NCBI RefSeq assembly: GCF_027409185.1
Contig: NC_084467.1
Coordinates: 88,358,501 to 88,422,500 of the forward strand
Direction of reading: 5' to 3'
DNA length: 64,000 nt
DNA from: Cynocephalus volans
Lineage: Eukaryota; Chordata; Mammalia; Dermoptera; Cynocephalidae
Shown here: in pieces, positions 1 through 11,094 of the stretch
How the letters are laid out: each line of letters opens with the position of its first letter
Numbering within the stretch: the stretch's first letter is position 1
The notes under the pieces: generated by a model
What the model saw: only the letters and a program-made list of their open reading frames with translations
What the model was told of the DNA's origin: nothing
The model's database searches: none
Translations under genes and position numbers: made by a program

Positions 1-40
1 AAAAGTGGTATAATTTTTTTCCTCCAGGTTTGTTAAGGTA

Positions 41-430
41 TGTATTAGTCCGTTTCTGTTGCTTATAACAAAATACTTGAAACGGGGTTATTTATAAAGA
101 TAAATGACATTTATTGCTTACAGTTTTGAGGCTGGGAAGTCTAAAGTCCATCTGGTGATGGCACCAATGACCCAGGGGTCTCAGATTGCAAGATAGTGGA
201 AGAGAAAACAGAGAGAGAAAGACAGATTCTCCTCTTTTGAAGCCCTCAGAACCATGCCCCTGACCACCATTTTTAATCTATTCACTACTGCCCTGTCCAA
301 CAATCCAATTACCTCTTCAAGGCCCCACCTTTCAATTACTGTAATAGCATTTCCAACCCTTTTAACAGTCACAGTGGGGGCTAAGTTTCTAATACATGAA
401 ACTTGGGGGGACACAGTTCAAGCTCCAGTG
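41..430 (-). mobile_element. ERVL-MaLR-type solo LTR (MST/MLT1-like)
   Basis: It starts tgtattagtccgtttc and contains the MaLR complement blocks (gaggctgggaagtc, caaggccccacctttcaat, cacagttcaagctcc). It lies in an RTCA intron. Confidence 0.7.
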
Positions 431-479
431 AGTTTTGGGAGTACATAATTCAATCCACTACAAGGTGTAATTATTTATA

Positions 480-1115
480 ATGAAATTCATCCTTTTTAAT
501 GTACACTTTTGTGGTTTTGACATACAGTTGTGAACCAACCACCACAATCAAGATATAGAATAGTTCCATTTCTCCAGAAAATTCCCTTATATCCCTTATA
601 TCTCTGCCCCTACCCTTGGCAACCACTGATCTGTTTTCTGGCATTGTTTTGCCTTTTTTTTCCCAGGATGTCATATAAAGAAATAGTGTAAGTAGCCTTT
701 GAGTCTGTTTTTTTTAGCTTGACATGATAAATTAGAGATTCACCCCTGTTGCTTATATCAGTAATAAAAGCTAAGTAGTGTTCTATTATGTGGATATACT
801 AGTTTGTTTATCCATTGTTGAAGGACATTTGGGTTGTTTCCAGTTTGGGGCAATTTTGAATAAAGTCAGTATTAACATTTATGTGCAGATTTTTTGTGAA
901 CATACGTTTTCATTTCTCTTGGGTAAATACTTAGGAGTGAGATTGCTGGTTTTTTATAGTAAATGCATGTCTAATTGTATGAGAAACTGCCAGATCGTTT
1001 TGGCATCCAAAGTGGCTACGTCATTTTGCATTTTCATCAGTACTGTATGAGCATTGATATTCTCCCCAGCACTTGATATTCTCAGGTTTTTACTTTTAAA
1101 ATTTTTTCTGCCCTT
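480..1115 (-). mobile_element. Old L1 3' region, antisense
   Basis: It reads as L1M-type 3' UTR/ORF2-tail complement, with landmarks such as ggcaaccactgatctgtttt and ttgggttgtttccagtttgg. No intact ORF. Confidence 0.7.
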
Positions 1116-1289
1116 TCTTTTTAAACAAACAGAAGTTTAATAACTTGTATACCTTCTCTATACTGGGGAGATAACCCAGAAAAATGAATAAATCTTTAGA
1201 ATAGATCTCAAAAAGTTGCCTTAGACTTTAGGCTTAAATATTATCTTTCTCTGAAACATTTCTATTCTAGTAGATGGTACATATAATCT

Positions 1290-1405
1290 TTTTTTTGTTT
1301 TGTTTTTTGTTTTGTTTGTTTTGGTGACTGACCTGTACAAGGATCTAACCCTGGACTTCGGTGTTATCAGCACCATGCTCTAACCAACTGAGCTAACCGG
1401 CCAGC
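1290..1405 (-). repeat. tRNA-Ile-type SINE (CYN-like)
   Basis: The complement of a tRNA-Ile-like monomer (ctctaaccaactgagctaac, the A-box complement) with a T-rich left end. Confidence 0.88.
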
Positions 1406-1891
1406 GGAAGTCAGTTTGGTGTGATGTATAATGCGAGTTAATCTCTCTTCACCCAGTAATTTCACTTCAAGGAAACTAGCCTAATTAAATATTACAAAAT
1501 GCAGCAAAAGATAAGTGTTAAAGGTATTTGAGCAGAGCATTATATACTATAATTATTATTATATAATAGTATATCATTATGCAATAATGACAACTTGAAA
1601 ATGGTTAAGTAAATTATGCTAGAATGCCATGCAGTCATTCAAATATTGTTTAGGGAGAATTTTATGATTTTAGGAAAATGCTTATGTTTATATTGTTAAA
1701 TGGAAAAAATAAGGATAAAATGTATATGCAATGAGATTTCAACTGTATAAAAAAATTGAGATGGTAGAATGGAATGCTGTTCACCAACCCCACATAATTT
1801 CTTATAGTGTATTTTACTGAGAAGGATTAGGAAATACTGGCCTGTGGTGTAAAAAAAAAAAAACCACTGGGATCAAGTATCCTGAGTTCTG

Positions 1892-2009
1892 GGCTAGCCA
1901 GTTAGCTCAGTTGGTTAGAGCACAGCCTTGTAAACACCAAGGTCAAGTGTTCGGATCCCCATACTGGCCAGCCACTCAAAAAAAATAAATAAATAAAAAT
2001 AAAAAAAGG
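1892..2009 (+). repeat. tRNA-Ile-type SINE with 17-bp TSD
   Basis: Full monomer (gttagctcagttggttagag A box, ggttcgga-type B box, A-rich tail). TSD aagtatcctgagttctg at 1875-1891 and 2010-2026. Confidence 0.92.
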
Positions 2010-2257
2010 AAGTATCCTGAGTTCTGATTTTTTTTTCTTTCGTTAGATAGACCTGCACAGTCATGATTAATTAAATGTTAAATTTTAAATTTAGCTACAT
2101 ATCAGTTTTTTTGTTTGAAAAATGGAACTAGCCTACATGTTTTTATCACTGTTTACCTATAATGCCTAAAGCTCAGTGAGAGCACTTTTGTTTAATAAAT
2201 ATACTTATTGAATCAGTGAATATTGGTGGTTAAAGTAACAATAAACTGATTTTTCAG

Positions 2258-2316
2258 GTTTTCAAGCCAATTGTTGAAAAATTTGGTTTCGAATTTAATT
2301 GTGACATTAAAATGAG
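2258..2316 (+). CDS. RTCA: RTCA coding exon (first one in the window)
   Basis: RTCA turns the 3'-phosphate of RNA into a 2',3'-cyclic phosphate using ATP, through an enzyme-AMP intermediate; it is mainly nuclear. This exon translates as VFKPIVEKFGFEFNCDIKM plus the first two bases of an Arg codon, matching human RTCA from about residue 139. The acceptor is ttttcag and the donor is gtaag. The exon is 59 nt and leaves two bases that are completed by the next exon (AG|G, Arg). Earlier exons are outside the window, so this gene is partial at its 5' end. Confidence 0.96.
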
Positions 2317-2670
2317 GTAAGTTGCTCATTTCTCCACCCTTTTGATCCATTACTTGTGCTAAAAAAAACAGCGGAAAAATTAGACATTAGACTAACTATC
2401 ATTCTGGAACCCACTTAATACGTTAGCTTTCTTGTAGGAAATAATTGTACTTTGTGGCTTAAAAGCAATAAGCAGTGGGACACGGGGATTTGAAAGCAGC
2501 TGCATGTGATTTTCATTTGTTTCTTGGGAGAAATAGTTTCCAAGGGAATTTCCACAGTGAGGCACCTTCATATCTCGTGTTATCTATGCTCTGTGCCCCA
2601 GCACAGATTACATGCTTACCATGTGCAGACAACTGGACTAGGGACTACAGGGTCATAAAAGAGATTCTAT

Positions 2671-2770
2671 AGGCTGGCCGGTTACTCAGTTGGTTAGAGC
2701 ATGGTGCTGATAACACCAAGGTCAAAGGTTCACATCCCCCTGGCCAGCCACACACAAAAAATAAATAAAT
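2671..2770 (+). repeat. tRNA-Ile-type SINE
   Basis: Monomer with aaataaat tail. Near-perfect TSD aaaag(a/g)gattct at 2657-2668 and 2771-2782. Confidence 0.9.
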
Positions 2771-2904
2771 AAAAGGGATTCTCTTCTATACTGTGATTAG
2801 AAATACATTGGGTATTCAGGTTATTTCTCTTTAAGGCTTGCCTTCTGCCACACAAAAACAAGGCCAAATTTCTTGGCATGGCATTTAAGTGCTTTGCAGT
2901 TTTG

Positions 2905-3085
2905 GGCTGGACTATGGCTCACTTGGGAGAGTGTGGTGCTGATAACACCAAGGCTGCAGATTTGGATCCTATATAGGGATGGCTGGTTAGCTCACTGGCT
3001 GAGCATGGTGCTGACAACACCAAGCTAAGGGTTAAGATCCCCTTACCGGTCACCTTTTTTAAAAATAAAAAAAATAAAAAATAAA
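2905..3085 (+). repeat. Dimeric tRNA-Ile-type SINE with 15-bp TSD
   Basis: Two tRNA-like monomers (tggctcacttgggagagtg..., then ggttagctcactggctgagc...) joined at ctatatagggatggc. TSD tgctttgcagttttg at 2890-2904 and 3086-3100. Confidence 0.92.
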
Positions 3086-3539
3086 TGCTTTGCAGTTTTG
3101 CCCCAATTTACCTTTCTAGCTTCGTCATCCCTCCCCGCCTTTCAACATGCCATGTATTCTAACCACATGATTGCTTGCTATTCTTTAAACATACTTAGAG
3201 CCTTCGGACTTTCATGTTTTTGTTCATGTTATTCTTCCCTTGCTCTCCTAAAAATTGGAAATCTGATGTTTTTTCAAAATGAAACTTGTAATTTCTTGTG
3301 TGAACTGTCTGTGAATGTGCCTCAATCTAATTCATATTTGTACCTCTGTCCTTCTTACAGCTGTAGTCTTCCTTACAGCCTGACTTGTATTCTAGTAGAT
3401 AGTGTGTGGAGCCATCTCCCCCCCAGATGATGAGCTCCTCGAAGATAGGAGCATTCTTTTTCTCAGCATCTGGTATAGAATAAATGACACTAAATAATTG
3501 AGTTAAAATTTTATTAGTGTTCAGCTACTTAAATATTCA

Positions 3540-3640
3540 TCATATATTTATGTGAGTATCTACTATGTGCCAGGCATTGTTTTAGGCACTAGAAAACAGC
3601 AGTAACAAAATAGGTCCAGCCATCTCTGAGCTTATACTCT
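3540..3640 (+). repeat. L2 3'-end fragment
   Basis: Matches the conserved L2 tail pattern tatctactatgtgccaggca ... agcagtaacaaaataggtcc. Confidence 0.6.
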
Positions 3641-3832
3641 AAAACTGCACTGCCAAGTAACTTTCTGCATTGAGAGAAATGTTCCCTATCTGTGCTGTCC
3701 AATATGATAGTCATTAGCCAAATGTGACTATTGAGCACTTGAAATGTGGCTAGTGCAACTGGGGAGCTGATTTCTAAATTTTATTCTATTTTAATAGTTG
3801 GATATAGCTTGAGGCTACCATATTGGACAGCA
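3641..3832. mobile_element. hAT-type MITE fossil
   Basis: Inverted ends (ctgtgctgtccaatatgat internal copy and tattggacagcatag) and the body tattgagcacttgaaatgtg mark a common mammalian hAT non-autonomous family. Confidence 0.6.
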
Positions 3833-3965
3833 TAGACCTAAAATATTATTACAAACTTTTTGTTAATTACATGTTTGGATATCATTCACATTATTTTATT
3901 GTAATATTGAGCTTTATTTTTGTCATCCAGTCATTTTATGTGGGTATTTGTTGTACTTTTCATAG

Positions 3966-4107
3966 GGGCTATTACCCAAAAGGAGGTGGTGAAGTGATTG
4001 TCCGAATATCACCAGTTAAACAATTGAACCCAATAAATTTAACTGACCGTGGCTCTGTGACTAAAGTATACGGAAGAGCTTTCGTTGCTGGTGTTTTGCC
4101 ATTTAAA
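3966..4107 (+). CDS. RTCA: RTCA coding exon with the RTC signature motif
   Basis: After one base completing Arg, 47 codons follow, beginning [13 protein letters not shown] and ending [12 protein letters not shown]. The RG-x2-P-x-GGG-x-V string is the family signature of RNA 3'-phosphate cyclases. The later part enters the small insert domain that distinguishes the cyclase family from its EPSP-synthase-like fold relatives. Acceptor catag, donor gtaagt, phase 0 at the end. The donor lies inside a 12-bp target-site duplication of a retrotransposon inserted 8 bp into the intron (see findings). Confidence 0.97.
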
Positions 4108-4115
4108 GTAAGTTG

Positions 4116-4280
4116 ACTATGGGGATAATTGGAAGGGGACAAAGGGTACAAAAGCAATTTCTGGTAATGGGTATGTCCCCAATATGAATCTGGCCCCCAC
4201 ATCATGGTCAGGAGGTGGGACAATCAAATCAGCTTTGTATCTCATGAATATTCAAAATAAATAAATAAGTAAATAAATAA
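4116..4280 (+). mobile_element. LINE 3'-end insertion beside an RTCA splice donor
   Basis: A 165-bp 5'-truncated LINE tail with an ataaataaataag-type A-rich end. TSD taaagtaagttg at 4104-4115 and 4281-4292; the left copy contains the functional donor. Confidence 0.82.
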
Positions 4281-4470
4281 TAAAGTAAGTTGCCTAGATG
4301 TTCTTAGAAGTGTATGTATGTCTCGATAAGTATTATGTCATCTAAAATTTGAAATTATTGAAAGAACTTACTTTTTAATAAATCTTTAAAATTTTTCTTA
4401 AAATTCAGTGCTCTTCTTACTCTTGAAAATCAAGCTTTTAAATAATGCATGTGAATGTTATTAATTATTT

Positions 4471-4525
4471 TATGTTATTGTTTTTGTTTTTGGTGACTGG
4501 CTGGTATAGGGATCTGAACCCTATG
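4471..4525 (-). repeat. SINE fragment
   Basis: Truncated CYN-like complement (ggtgactggctggtataggg atctgaaccc). Confidence 0.75.
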
Positions 4526-4604
4526 TTGTATCTTTGAAGGCTTAAAAACAGTTGTCCAAATAATCAGTAATTAATTTATTCTATTTGTCTGTCTTGCCAA
4601 ATAG

Positions 4605-4730
<126 letters not shown>

Positions 4731-4963
4731 TGAGACAATATGTTTTTTCCTAAACATTGGTTGAGAGCCCTGAAATAATTATCCCATTTAAATTAAGGGT
4801 TTGTAGGTTTTTTGCCTAAATTCACAGTTTTAAGAAGACATATTTTGAAGGGCATGCCTATCTAAAACAACAGTAAGATGAATTAAGATGATTATTCCAA
4901 ATTTTTTCTGAGGATGGTTTGCCTCTTATTGTAACCTCCCTTTCGCTTATAAAGTGAATTGAA

Positions 4964-5055
4964 GGGCTGGCCGGTTAGCTCAGTTGGTTAAAGGGCAGCT
5001 TTATAACACCAAGGTCTCAGGTTCATATCCCCATACTGGCCAGCAGCCAAAAAAA
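4964..5055 (+). repeat. tRNA-Ile-type SINE
   Basis: Monomer with the A box gttagctcagttggttaaag and B box region ggttcatatcc. Confidence 0.88.
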
Positions 5056-5266
5056 GACCAAAACTATATAGTGAACTTAAATGTTTAAGCTAATCAGAAG
5101 TTAGACTTTGAAGCTGATCCTACGAGAAATATTTCCAGTAGTATAAAATACCTCAAATGTGAAATTAATTCACAAATAAATTTGGCAAGATCCCTTTTAA
5201 AAAAGGAATGGGACTATTACATTAATCCAATTAGAAGTTATAGATTTAAGTGTTATAAAAATCCTT

Positions 5267-5298
5267 TTGTTTTTGGTGGCTGGCTGGTACGGGAATCC
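5267..5298 (-). repeat. SINE 3'-end fragment
   Basis: Only the ttttggtggctggctggtac end remains. Confidence 0.6.
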
Positions 5299-5299
5299 A

Positions 5300-5800
5300 T
5301 AAAAGTTCTTTAATTGATGTTTTTGAAGTATAAAAGTATCCTCTGTGGATATTTAAATTTCAAACCATCTTATTCAGAGTTTCTATTAAAGGGTTTAAGT
5401 AAATGCTCTCTGTACTTATCAAAAATCTGTAGAACAAAACCAAAAGTCCCTCCATGACAACCTTTTTATTTAAGATAATCATAAAACACTTTATAGCACT
5501 GTGTGCCTGTGAAATGGTTACCACTTTGTGCTGATAACATGCTCAGTTCTTGGGGTAGGGGGAGACATTCCTTACCTGTGGATTAGAATCTGGTGTGACT
5601 TCTGGTCAAGAGCTAAAGGATACTTAATGGTCTGATTAAGGCTGTTGGAGAAAATCATGCCACTCTCTGTATGAAGAATTTGACCTTTGTGATATACTGG
5701 CCAGATTTAATTGTCCGTTTAACAATCACAGTTCTCCTGTGTTGTATTTGCTGTAATTTTAGAATATTTATAACATGAGTAGTAATACTTTTTTTTTTCC
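5300..5800. other. RTCA intron, nothing recognised
   Basis: AT-rich unique-looking intron sequence; no repeat or gene signal that I can support. Confidence 0.4.
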
Positions 5801-5808
5801 CTTTATAG

Positions 5809-5867
5809 CATTATTGCTGAGACATCCACTGGCTGTTTGTTTGCTGGATCATCGCTTGGTAAACGAG
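5809..5867 (+). CDS. RTCA: RTCA coding exon, glycine-rich core strand
   Basis: The 59-nt exon completes Ile and then reads IIAETSTGCLFAGSSLGKR plus one base of a Gly codon. Together with the previous exon this restores the NGNGIIIIAETSTG run of human RTCA. Acceptor ttatag, donor gtatag (a weaker donor than the others). Codon phase is conserved with both neighbours. Confidence 0.95.
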
Positions 5868-6034
5868 GTATAGATAAAGGAAGGGGGTCCATAGTTCCCA
5901 ATGCTACTGTAAAATTCTTTTAATTATTTGTCAGGATTGGAATGTTATAGAATTATGGATGACACGTTTCAAAGGATACAATTAACTGATTCATTTTAGA
6001 ATCAATTAAACTTTCAGTCTTCCTCCCAACTTTG

Positions 6035-6112
6035 TTTGCTTGTTTGTTTGTTTTTTGTTTTGGTGGCTGGCCAGTAAGGGGATCTGAACCTTTGACCTTG
6101 GTGTTATCAGCA
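6035..6112 (-). repeat. 5'-truncated SINE with TSD
   Basis: SINE complement that stops after gtgttatcag. TSD ctcccaacttt flanks it (about 6023-6034 and 6113-6124). Confidence 0.8.
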
Positions 6113-6114
6113 TC

Positions 6115-7060
6115 TCCCAACTTTATATTCTGAAAAATGTCAAACATATTAAAAGGTTGAATGACGAATTCAACAGTCATCCATACACCCTTCTCCTAGA
6201 TTCACCAGTTGTGAACATTTAATTACGTGTTGTGTATGTTTCTGAACCATTTCAATGTAAATTGTAGGTACCATATCTTACCCCAGACTACTACAGCACA
6301 TGTTTCCAAAGAACAATCCTATATAATCATAATATCATTTTTACACCAGAACAATTTTCTATTATTTTCAGACACACCAGACATATACAATGAGTTGCCT
6401 CCAAAATATTCTTTAGAGCGATGTAAGATATTTTTATTTTGAAGCACACACATTTGGTTAAGTCTGTTTAGTTTCTCTTTTAATACAGAATGCTCCCTTC
6501 ACCTTTTTTTTTTTTTCCTTTTATGATATTGACATTTTGAAAAGTCTAGGCCATTCTCTCAGGATTTCCCACAATTTGAATTTGTCTGATTGTCTCATGA
6601 TTAGGTATATTCAGATGAAACATTTTTAGTTGCATGGGTGATTTTCTGGGCATTCTACTGCATTGCATCAGAGGGCACATATTATCAGTTTGTCCTTTAT
6701 TGGTGAGGTGGAGTGTGATCACTAGGTTAAGGAGATGTCCTCCAGGTCTGTCCGCTGTAATGGTTCTTTTTCCCTTTACAGTTAACAAGTAATCTGGGAT
6801 AATACTTTGAGACCATCTGATTATCCTGTTCCCATACAACTTTCATCTGATGGTTTTAATGTCTATTGAAGATTATTCCCAGCATGAGTTATTACATTTG
6901 TGATTTCAAAATATTGAATAGTTTTGTAAAAGGTTAATTTGTTTAGCATATTAGGGAAAGGATATACATATATGCATCAGTTTGTGAATATTTAAAGTTA
7001 TTTTGGCGGGCCCGGTAACTTTCAGATGAACTTCTAATTGTGTGGTAGTTGTCTGCTTTA
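6115..7060 (-). mobile_element. Old L1 3' UTR remnant
   Basis: Landmarks of L1M-type 3' sequence in antisense: tgaaccatttcaatgtaaat, gaatttgtctgattgtctca, taaggagatgtcctccaggt. Heavily decayed. Confidence 0.65.
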
Positions 7061-7657
7061 TTCCTACTTTGTAGCATCTTTAAAAATGCTTACCCTTGCT
7101 ATGCTGTTAAACCACATTATCACTCCTGAATACAAACAATTTCAGGTAATCTTAGTCTGCTCAGTTGGTAAATCTGCTAGTTGAGCATCGGATCTAATCA
7201 ACATAGTGGAATAAATAAAATCAACATCTCCAATTGACCTCACATGAAAGAATTCTATCTAAAACTGTTTTTTAGAAACATCCAAAATATGAGATGATTC
7301 GTCATTTAGTTAGAAAAGCATTAGGGTTTCAGAATTTATTAGGATTTTGATTTTTTTTTTTTTTTTTAACATAATGCTAGCAAAATTCTCATGTTTTCTT
7401 CATTCTGCTCAGTTGCAGTAATGGCTGGTAATAATGTAAATTCATTTATACCATTGTTCAGCTGTCAAGATGGTAGGTAGGAAGGATTGTGAATGGCTCA
7501 GAGATATACTTTGCGACTTGGCAGAAAACTTTAATGTGCCTACTGCTCTCTAGTACTGCAAAGCCAAGAATTCTTTCCTTCTCTGTCCCAATTGTAGCCA
7601 TTTTTCAAAGATTCGCTTAAGTCTTTCATGCTGCATGAAACCTCAGATTATTCTAGA

Positions 7658-7748
7658 GGGCTGGCCAATTAGCTAAGTTGGTTAGAGAGTGGTTCTGATA
7701 ACACCAAAGCCCAGGGTTTGATCTCTGTATAGGCCAGCTGCCATAATA

Positions 7749-7790
<42 letters not shown>
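7658..7790 (+). repeat. tRNA-Ile-type SINE with (TA)n tail
   Basis: Monomer with an unusual tail of about 13 TA units followed by a T run. Short TSD ttctaga on both sides. Confidence 0.85.
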
Positions 7791-7792
<2 letters not shown>

Positions 7793-7929
7793 GAAGCTAT
7801 AATATTTTTTTTCCTCTGAACTCCTTTTGCTTGTGTAGTTTACACTATAGAGCTTAGCATTTAATTATCCTCTAGTACTGTAATATGAATTTTTTTTAAT
7901 GTCTCCTTAGCAAAGGAACCAGCATGGTA

Positions 7930-8115
7930 CATAGTGGGTGCTCAATACTACTATTATTATTAATAGCTTATTACGTACTGGTCTTGGTGATAGATGCTTT
8001 ATAAATACTATCTCTAATTTCTCTAACATTTTTGCAACATAGTTATCATCTCCATTTCCAACTAGAAGAAGAAATGGCAGTAGCTAAGTAGCTTACCCAA
8101 AAAGTCAAGATTCAT
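7930..8115 (+). repeat. MIR SINE
   Basis: MIR core remnants: gtgctcaatactactattat ... atcatctccatttccaact ... gtagcttaccc. Confidence 0.5.
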
Positions 8116-8319
8116 ACCACATGTTCCATACCATTTCATCCAGTTATGTAAATACTTGACCACTCGATGATGTAAAAATAGTAAATTTATTATATTATTA
8201 CAATAACTGCCATCAGGAAAAATTGAGTTAAAATTCGGAAATTTCCAATTTTCTGGGGTATTTTATGAATGAAGGTATATAATCAAATAAATTTGCAAAT
8301 ATAAAATAGGAACAAAATT

Positions 8320-8417
8320 GGGCTGGCTCATGGCTCATTTGGGAGGGTATGGTGCTGACAACACCAAGGGTTAAGATCCCCTTACCAGTCATCTTTTAAA
8401 AAAAAAAAAAGAAAAGA
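8320..8417 (+). repeat. Internally deleted CYN-type SINE with TSD
   Basis: Left-monomer head (ggctcatggctcatttggga) joined to right-monomer tail (gggttaagatccccttacca). TSD aacaaaatt at 8311-8319 and 8418-8426. Confidence 0.88.
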
Positions 8418-8681
8418 AACAAAATTAACCACATTCTAATTTTTTAAAAGACATTTTCATTTGTAGCCAAGGATTTCTTTTAATTTAAAGTAAATACCTT
8501 AAAAGAATAATTTGACATTCCACTACTTCTGACAGACTCATTTTGTATTCAGTTTTGTACCAAAGATTTGGAGTATGTGGAGAGGCAGGAAGTAGAGCAA
8601 GTGGGTAAATATTTTGACTTATATTCAAAGTAAAATAATACCTGTTCAAATCTTAAAGGGAATAACACTTTAAAATATTTG

Positions 8682-8792
8682 TCAGCACCATGCTCAGCCA
8701 GTGAGCAAACCGGCCGTCCCTATATAGGATCCGAACCCGTGGCCTTGGTGTTATCAGCACCGCACTCTACCGAGTGAGCCACGGGCCGGCCT
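8682..8792 (-). repeat. Dimeric SINE, 5'-complete, with 17-bp TSD
   Basis: Complement of a dimer cut within the right monomer. TSD acactttaaaatatttg at 8665-8681 and 8793-8809. Confidence 0.9.
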
Positions 8793-9215
8793 ACACTTTA
8801 AAATATTTGGTGTGAGAATGTTATCTGCTCTTCTTTAGATGAAAATCAGTTCCCTAACTTTTAAAAAATTCTTTAATTCTTATGGAATTGCCTACAGACT
8901 AATTGTAAATTAATTATTTAAATTTTGAAATCGAGGCGTAGCGTTATAGGGTCACAACTTAGTACATTTTAAACAGGGCCAAAGCAAGCTATTTTTTCCT
9001 TACTAGTACATTTAAAGATTTAAAGTCTTTGCATATACCAAGCTCTCAGAAGATTAAATAACTAAAGATTTTATTCTAAAAGATCCATTGGGTGAGTTCA
9101 GAAGCCTGAAAAATATTATACCAGTGCTAACTGGGATGTACTAACTAAACTTTTGCCTCTTAGTATCTAATTCAGGAGTTTTTGTTTTTTTTCTTTTACA
9201 TTGTGCTTGTCTTAG

Positions 9216-9310
9216 GTGTAAATGCAGACAAGGTTGGAATTGAAGCTGCCGAAATGCTATTAGCAAATCTTAGACATGGTGGTACTGTGGATGAGTATCT
9301 GCAAGACCAG
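9216..9310 (+). CDS. RTCA: RTCA coding exon, C-terminal core
   Basis: Two bases complete Gly, then 31 codons read [20 protein letters not shown] followed by [11 protein letters not shown]. This matches the RTCA helix and loop just before the active-site segment. Acceptor cttag, donor gtaatg, phase 0 at the end. The preceding intron (5868-9215) is 3.3 kb and repeat-rich. Confidence 0.96.
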
Positions 9311-9387
9311 GTAATGACACTTTTAGGATAAAAACCTTCCAGTCTATTAGATTTGAATAGTTGGTACTTAGATTGAATATAAATTTT

Positions 9388-11029
9388 TTTTATTGAATCG
9401 TAATTGATTATACATATTTTGGGAATTCAATGTTGACATATGTTGATTAAATCAATGTTATTAGTCTGTATATTGTTACAAATTGTACTTATTCTTGTGT
9501 CCCTTGTCCAATCTCTCCCGATCCCCCTCTCCCTCCCCGCTCCCACCACTGATAACCCTAGATTTCTTCTCTCCCTCTGAAAGAGTAATGGTTACTCTGT
9601 TAATTTGTTGCCTAGATGATCTGTCCAATGCTGAAAGGTGTGTTATTATCATAGAGCAGATGCTTTTTCTGTCACTCTGGAATGGGCTTTGTGGAGAGAG
9701 AATCCTATTCTTTTCTTGGGTCTCTACTTTGAGACTCTCCTTGTGTCAGTGCACTCCAGTGGCTGGTGGACCATCTGCATGGTGGTTGTGACGTCTAGCC
9801 ACTTTTGCAGCAGCTGTGGTTACTGTTGTGGCTGTGATGGGCTACCCACATGGAAATGATGTTTTGGCATGCTCCTTGGCGCTGGTGGTGTGCCCGGTTT
9901 TGGGAGGAAGTCCAGTCCCTGGCTCCATTCCCTGGGTCCCTGGGCAAGCCCCGAGGCACTGGCTGTGTTCCTGGATGTGGGTGGGGTGTCTGGTCCCTGG
10001 CTCCATGCCCCAGGCATCTGGGCGGGGCCCCAAGGTGCTGGTGGTATGCCGGGTGGTGGGGGGTGAGGTTCGGTCTCCAGCTCCATGTGCTGGGCCCCCG
10101 GGTGGGCCCCAAGGTGCTGGCAGTGTGCCTGAATGTGGGAGTGGGGTCTGGTCTGCAGCTCCATGCCTCATGTCCCCTGGAGGGCCCCAAGGCACTCGTG
10201 GTATACCTGGGCCAGAACTAATTTTTTGTCATTTGCTTACTTCTAAAACGGGGGAACTTCCTGTGGGAACCAGTACTTGAGCTGAGTTGTTAAGCTAAAT
10301 TGCTGCTTTGCTGCTGCTTCCCTAGGAAAGGCTTTTTGTGCAGCTCAGGTGTTAATGGTTGACTTTATAGGTACTTCTGGCTCTCCAGAGACCCGGTGCA
10401 CCTGGGTTATATAGAAACTCTGATCTGGGCCTGAGTCTTTTCATCAAACTGCCCCCCACGCAATTCTGCATTCCCGACCAGTCTCCTCTGAGTGGTCCTG
10501 TGCTGCTTGTGGGGACGGACCACTGTCCTTGCTGTGTCCCAGTGTTCTCCCCTATGGCCCGTGCCCAAACACTTCCCATGGGATGGGCCCTGTGCCAGTC
10601 CCTTGCGATGACTCACCAGCCTCTGAATGGCTCCCCATTTTCAGCTGTTCTGGCTTCTTGCTCCTGCATGGGTCCACGGGAACTCTGTTAGTGGTCTTAC
10701 TGTCCTGGGGGCCACCAAGGCCCTCTTCTCCCCTGCCGCCTCCAAGCAACTCCATCTGAAGGGCACAGCTGTGGCTTCTGCTGGCTCCTGCTCCATGTGC
10801 TCATCAGCTCCAGCCTTAAAGTAGCCACCACCCAAAATGCTTCGAGCAGTTTTTTCTTTCTCTCGTGCCTTCTCCTGCCTTCATGAACTCCACAGGTCTC
10901 TCCTCCTCTTCGCCTGAGCTCCAGTGGCCCCAGTTTGGCTGGTGTTACATTTTTATAGCTGTAAATTGGTTGATTTGTGGGAGAGAGTGACACTGGGGAC
11001 CGTCTATTCCGCCATCTTGACCAGAACTC
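9388..11029 (-). mobile_element. ORF-less L1-derived composite: 5' UTR head, VNTR, 3' UTR tail
   Basis: A 14-bp duplication (tgaatataaatttt) at 9374-9387 and 11030-11043 bounds the element. On the minus strand it begins with an L1-type start (ggtcaagatggcggaatag). It continues through GC-rich 5' UTR-like sequence and four tandem 77-79 bp units, then enters an L1 3' UTR with a short A tail. The tail is homologous to the 3' UTR of the L1 at 32560-32740. No ORF1 or ORF2 is present. It is either an internally deleted L1 or a non-autonomous SVA-like family. Confidence 0.85.
9879..10220. repeat. 79-bp GC-rich minisatellite inside the L1 composite
   Basis: Units at 9879-9955, 9956-10034, 10035-10113 and 10114-10191, then a partial unit. 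Each begins g(t/c)(g/a)ctgg and ends near ggccccaag. The unit length is not a multiple of three, so the overlapping open frames on both strands reflect composition and are not genes. Confidence 0.85.
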
Positions 11030-11094
11030 TGAATATAAATTTTAATCATTGACTTTCAAACACTGATTACCAAGTCCTATGTGAATCATTTTTT

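Noticed and set aside
1892..2009. Possible tRNA-Ile genes
   Set aside because: The tRNA-like units carry A-rich tails and target-site duplications, and many occur as dimers, so they are SINEs and not tRNA genes.
9795..10280. Overlapping open frames of up to 154 codons on both strands near 9.8-10.3 kb
   Set aside because: They lie in the GC-rich 79-bp minisatellite of an L1-derived element; stops are rare by composition and the unit length is not a multiple of three.
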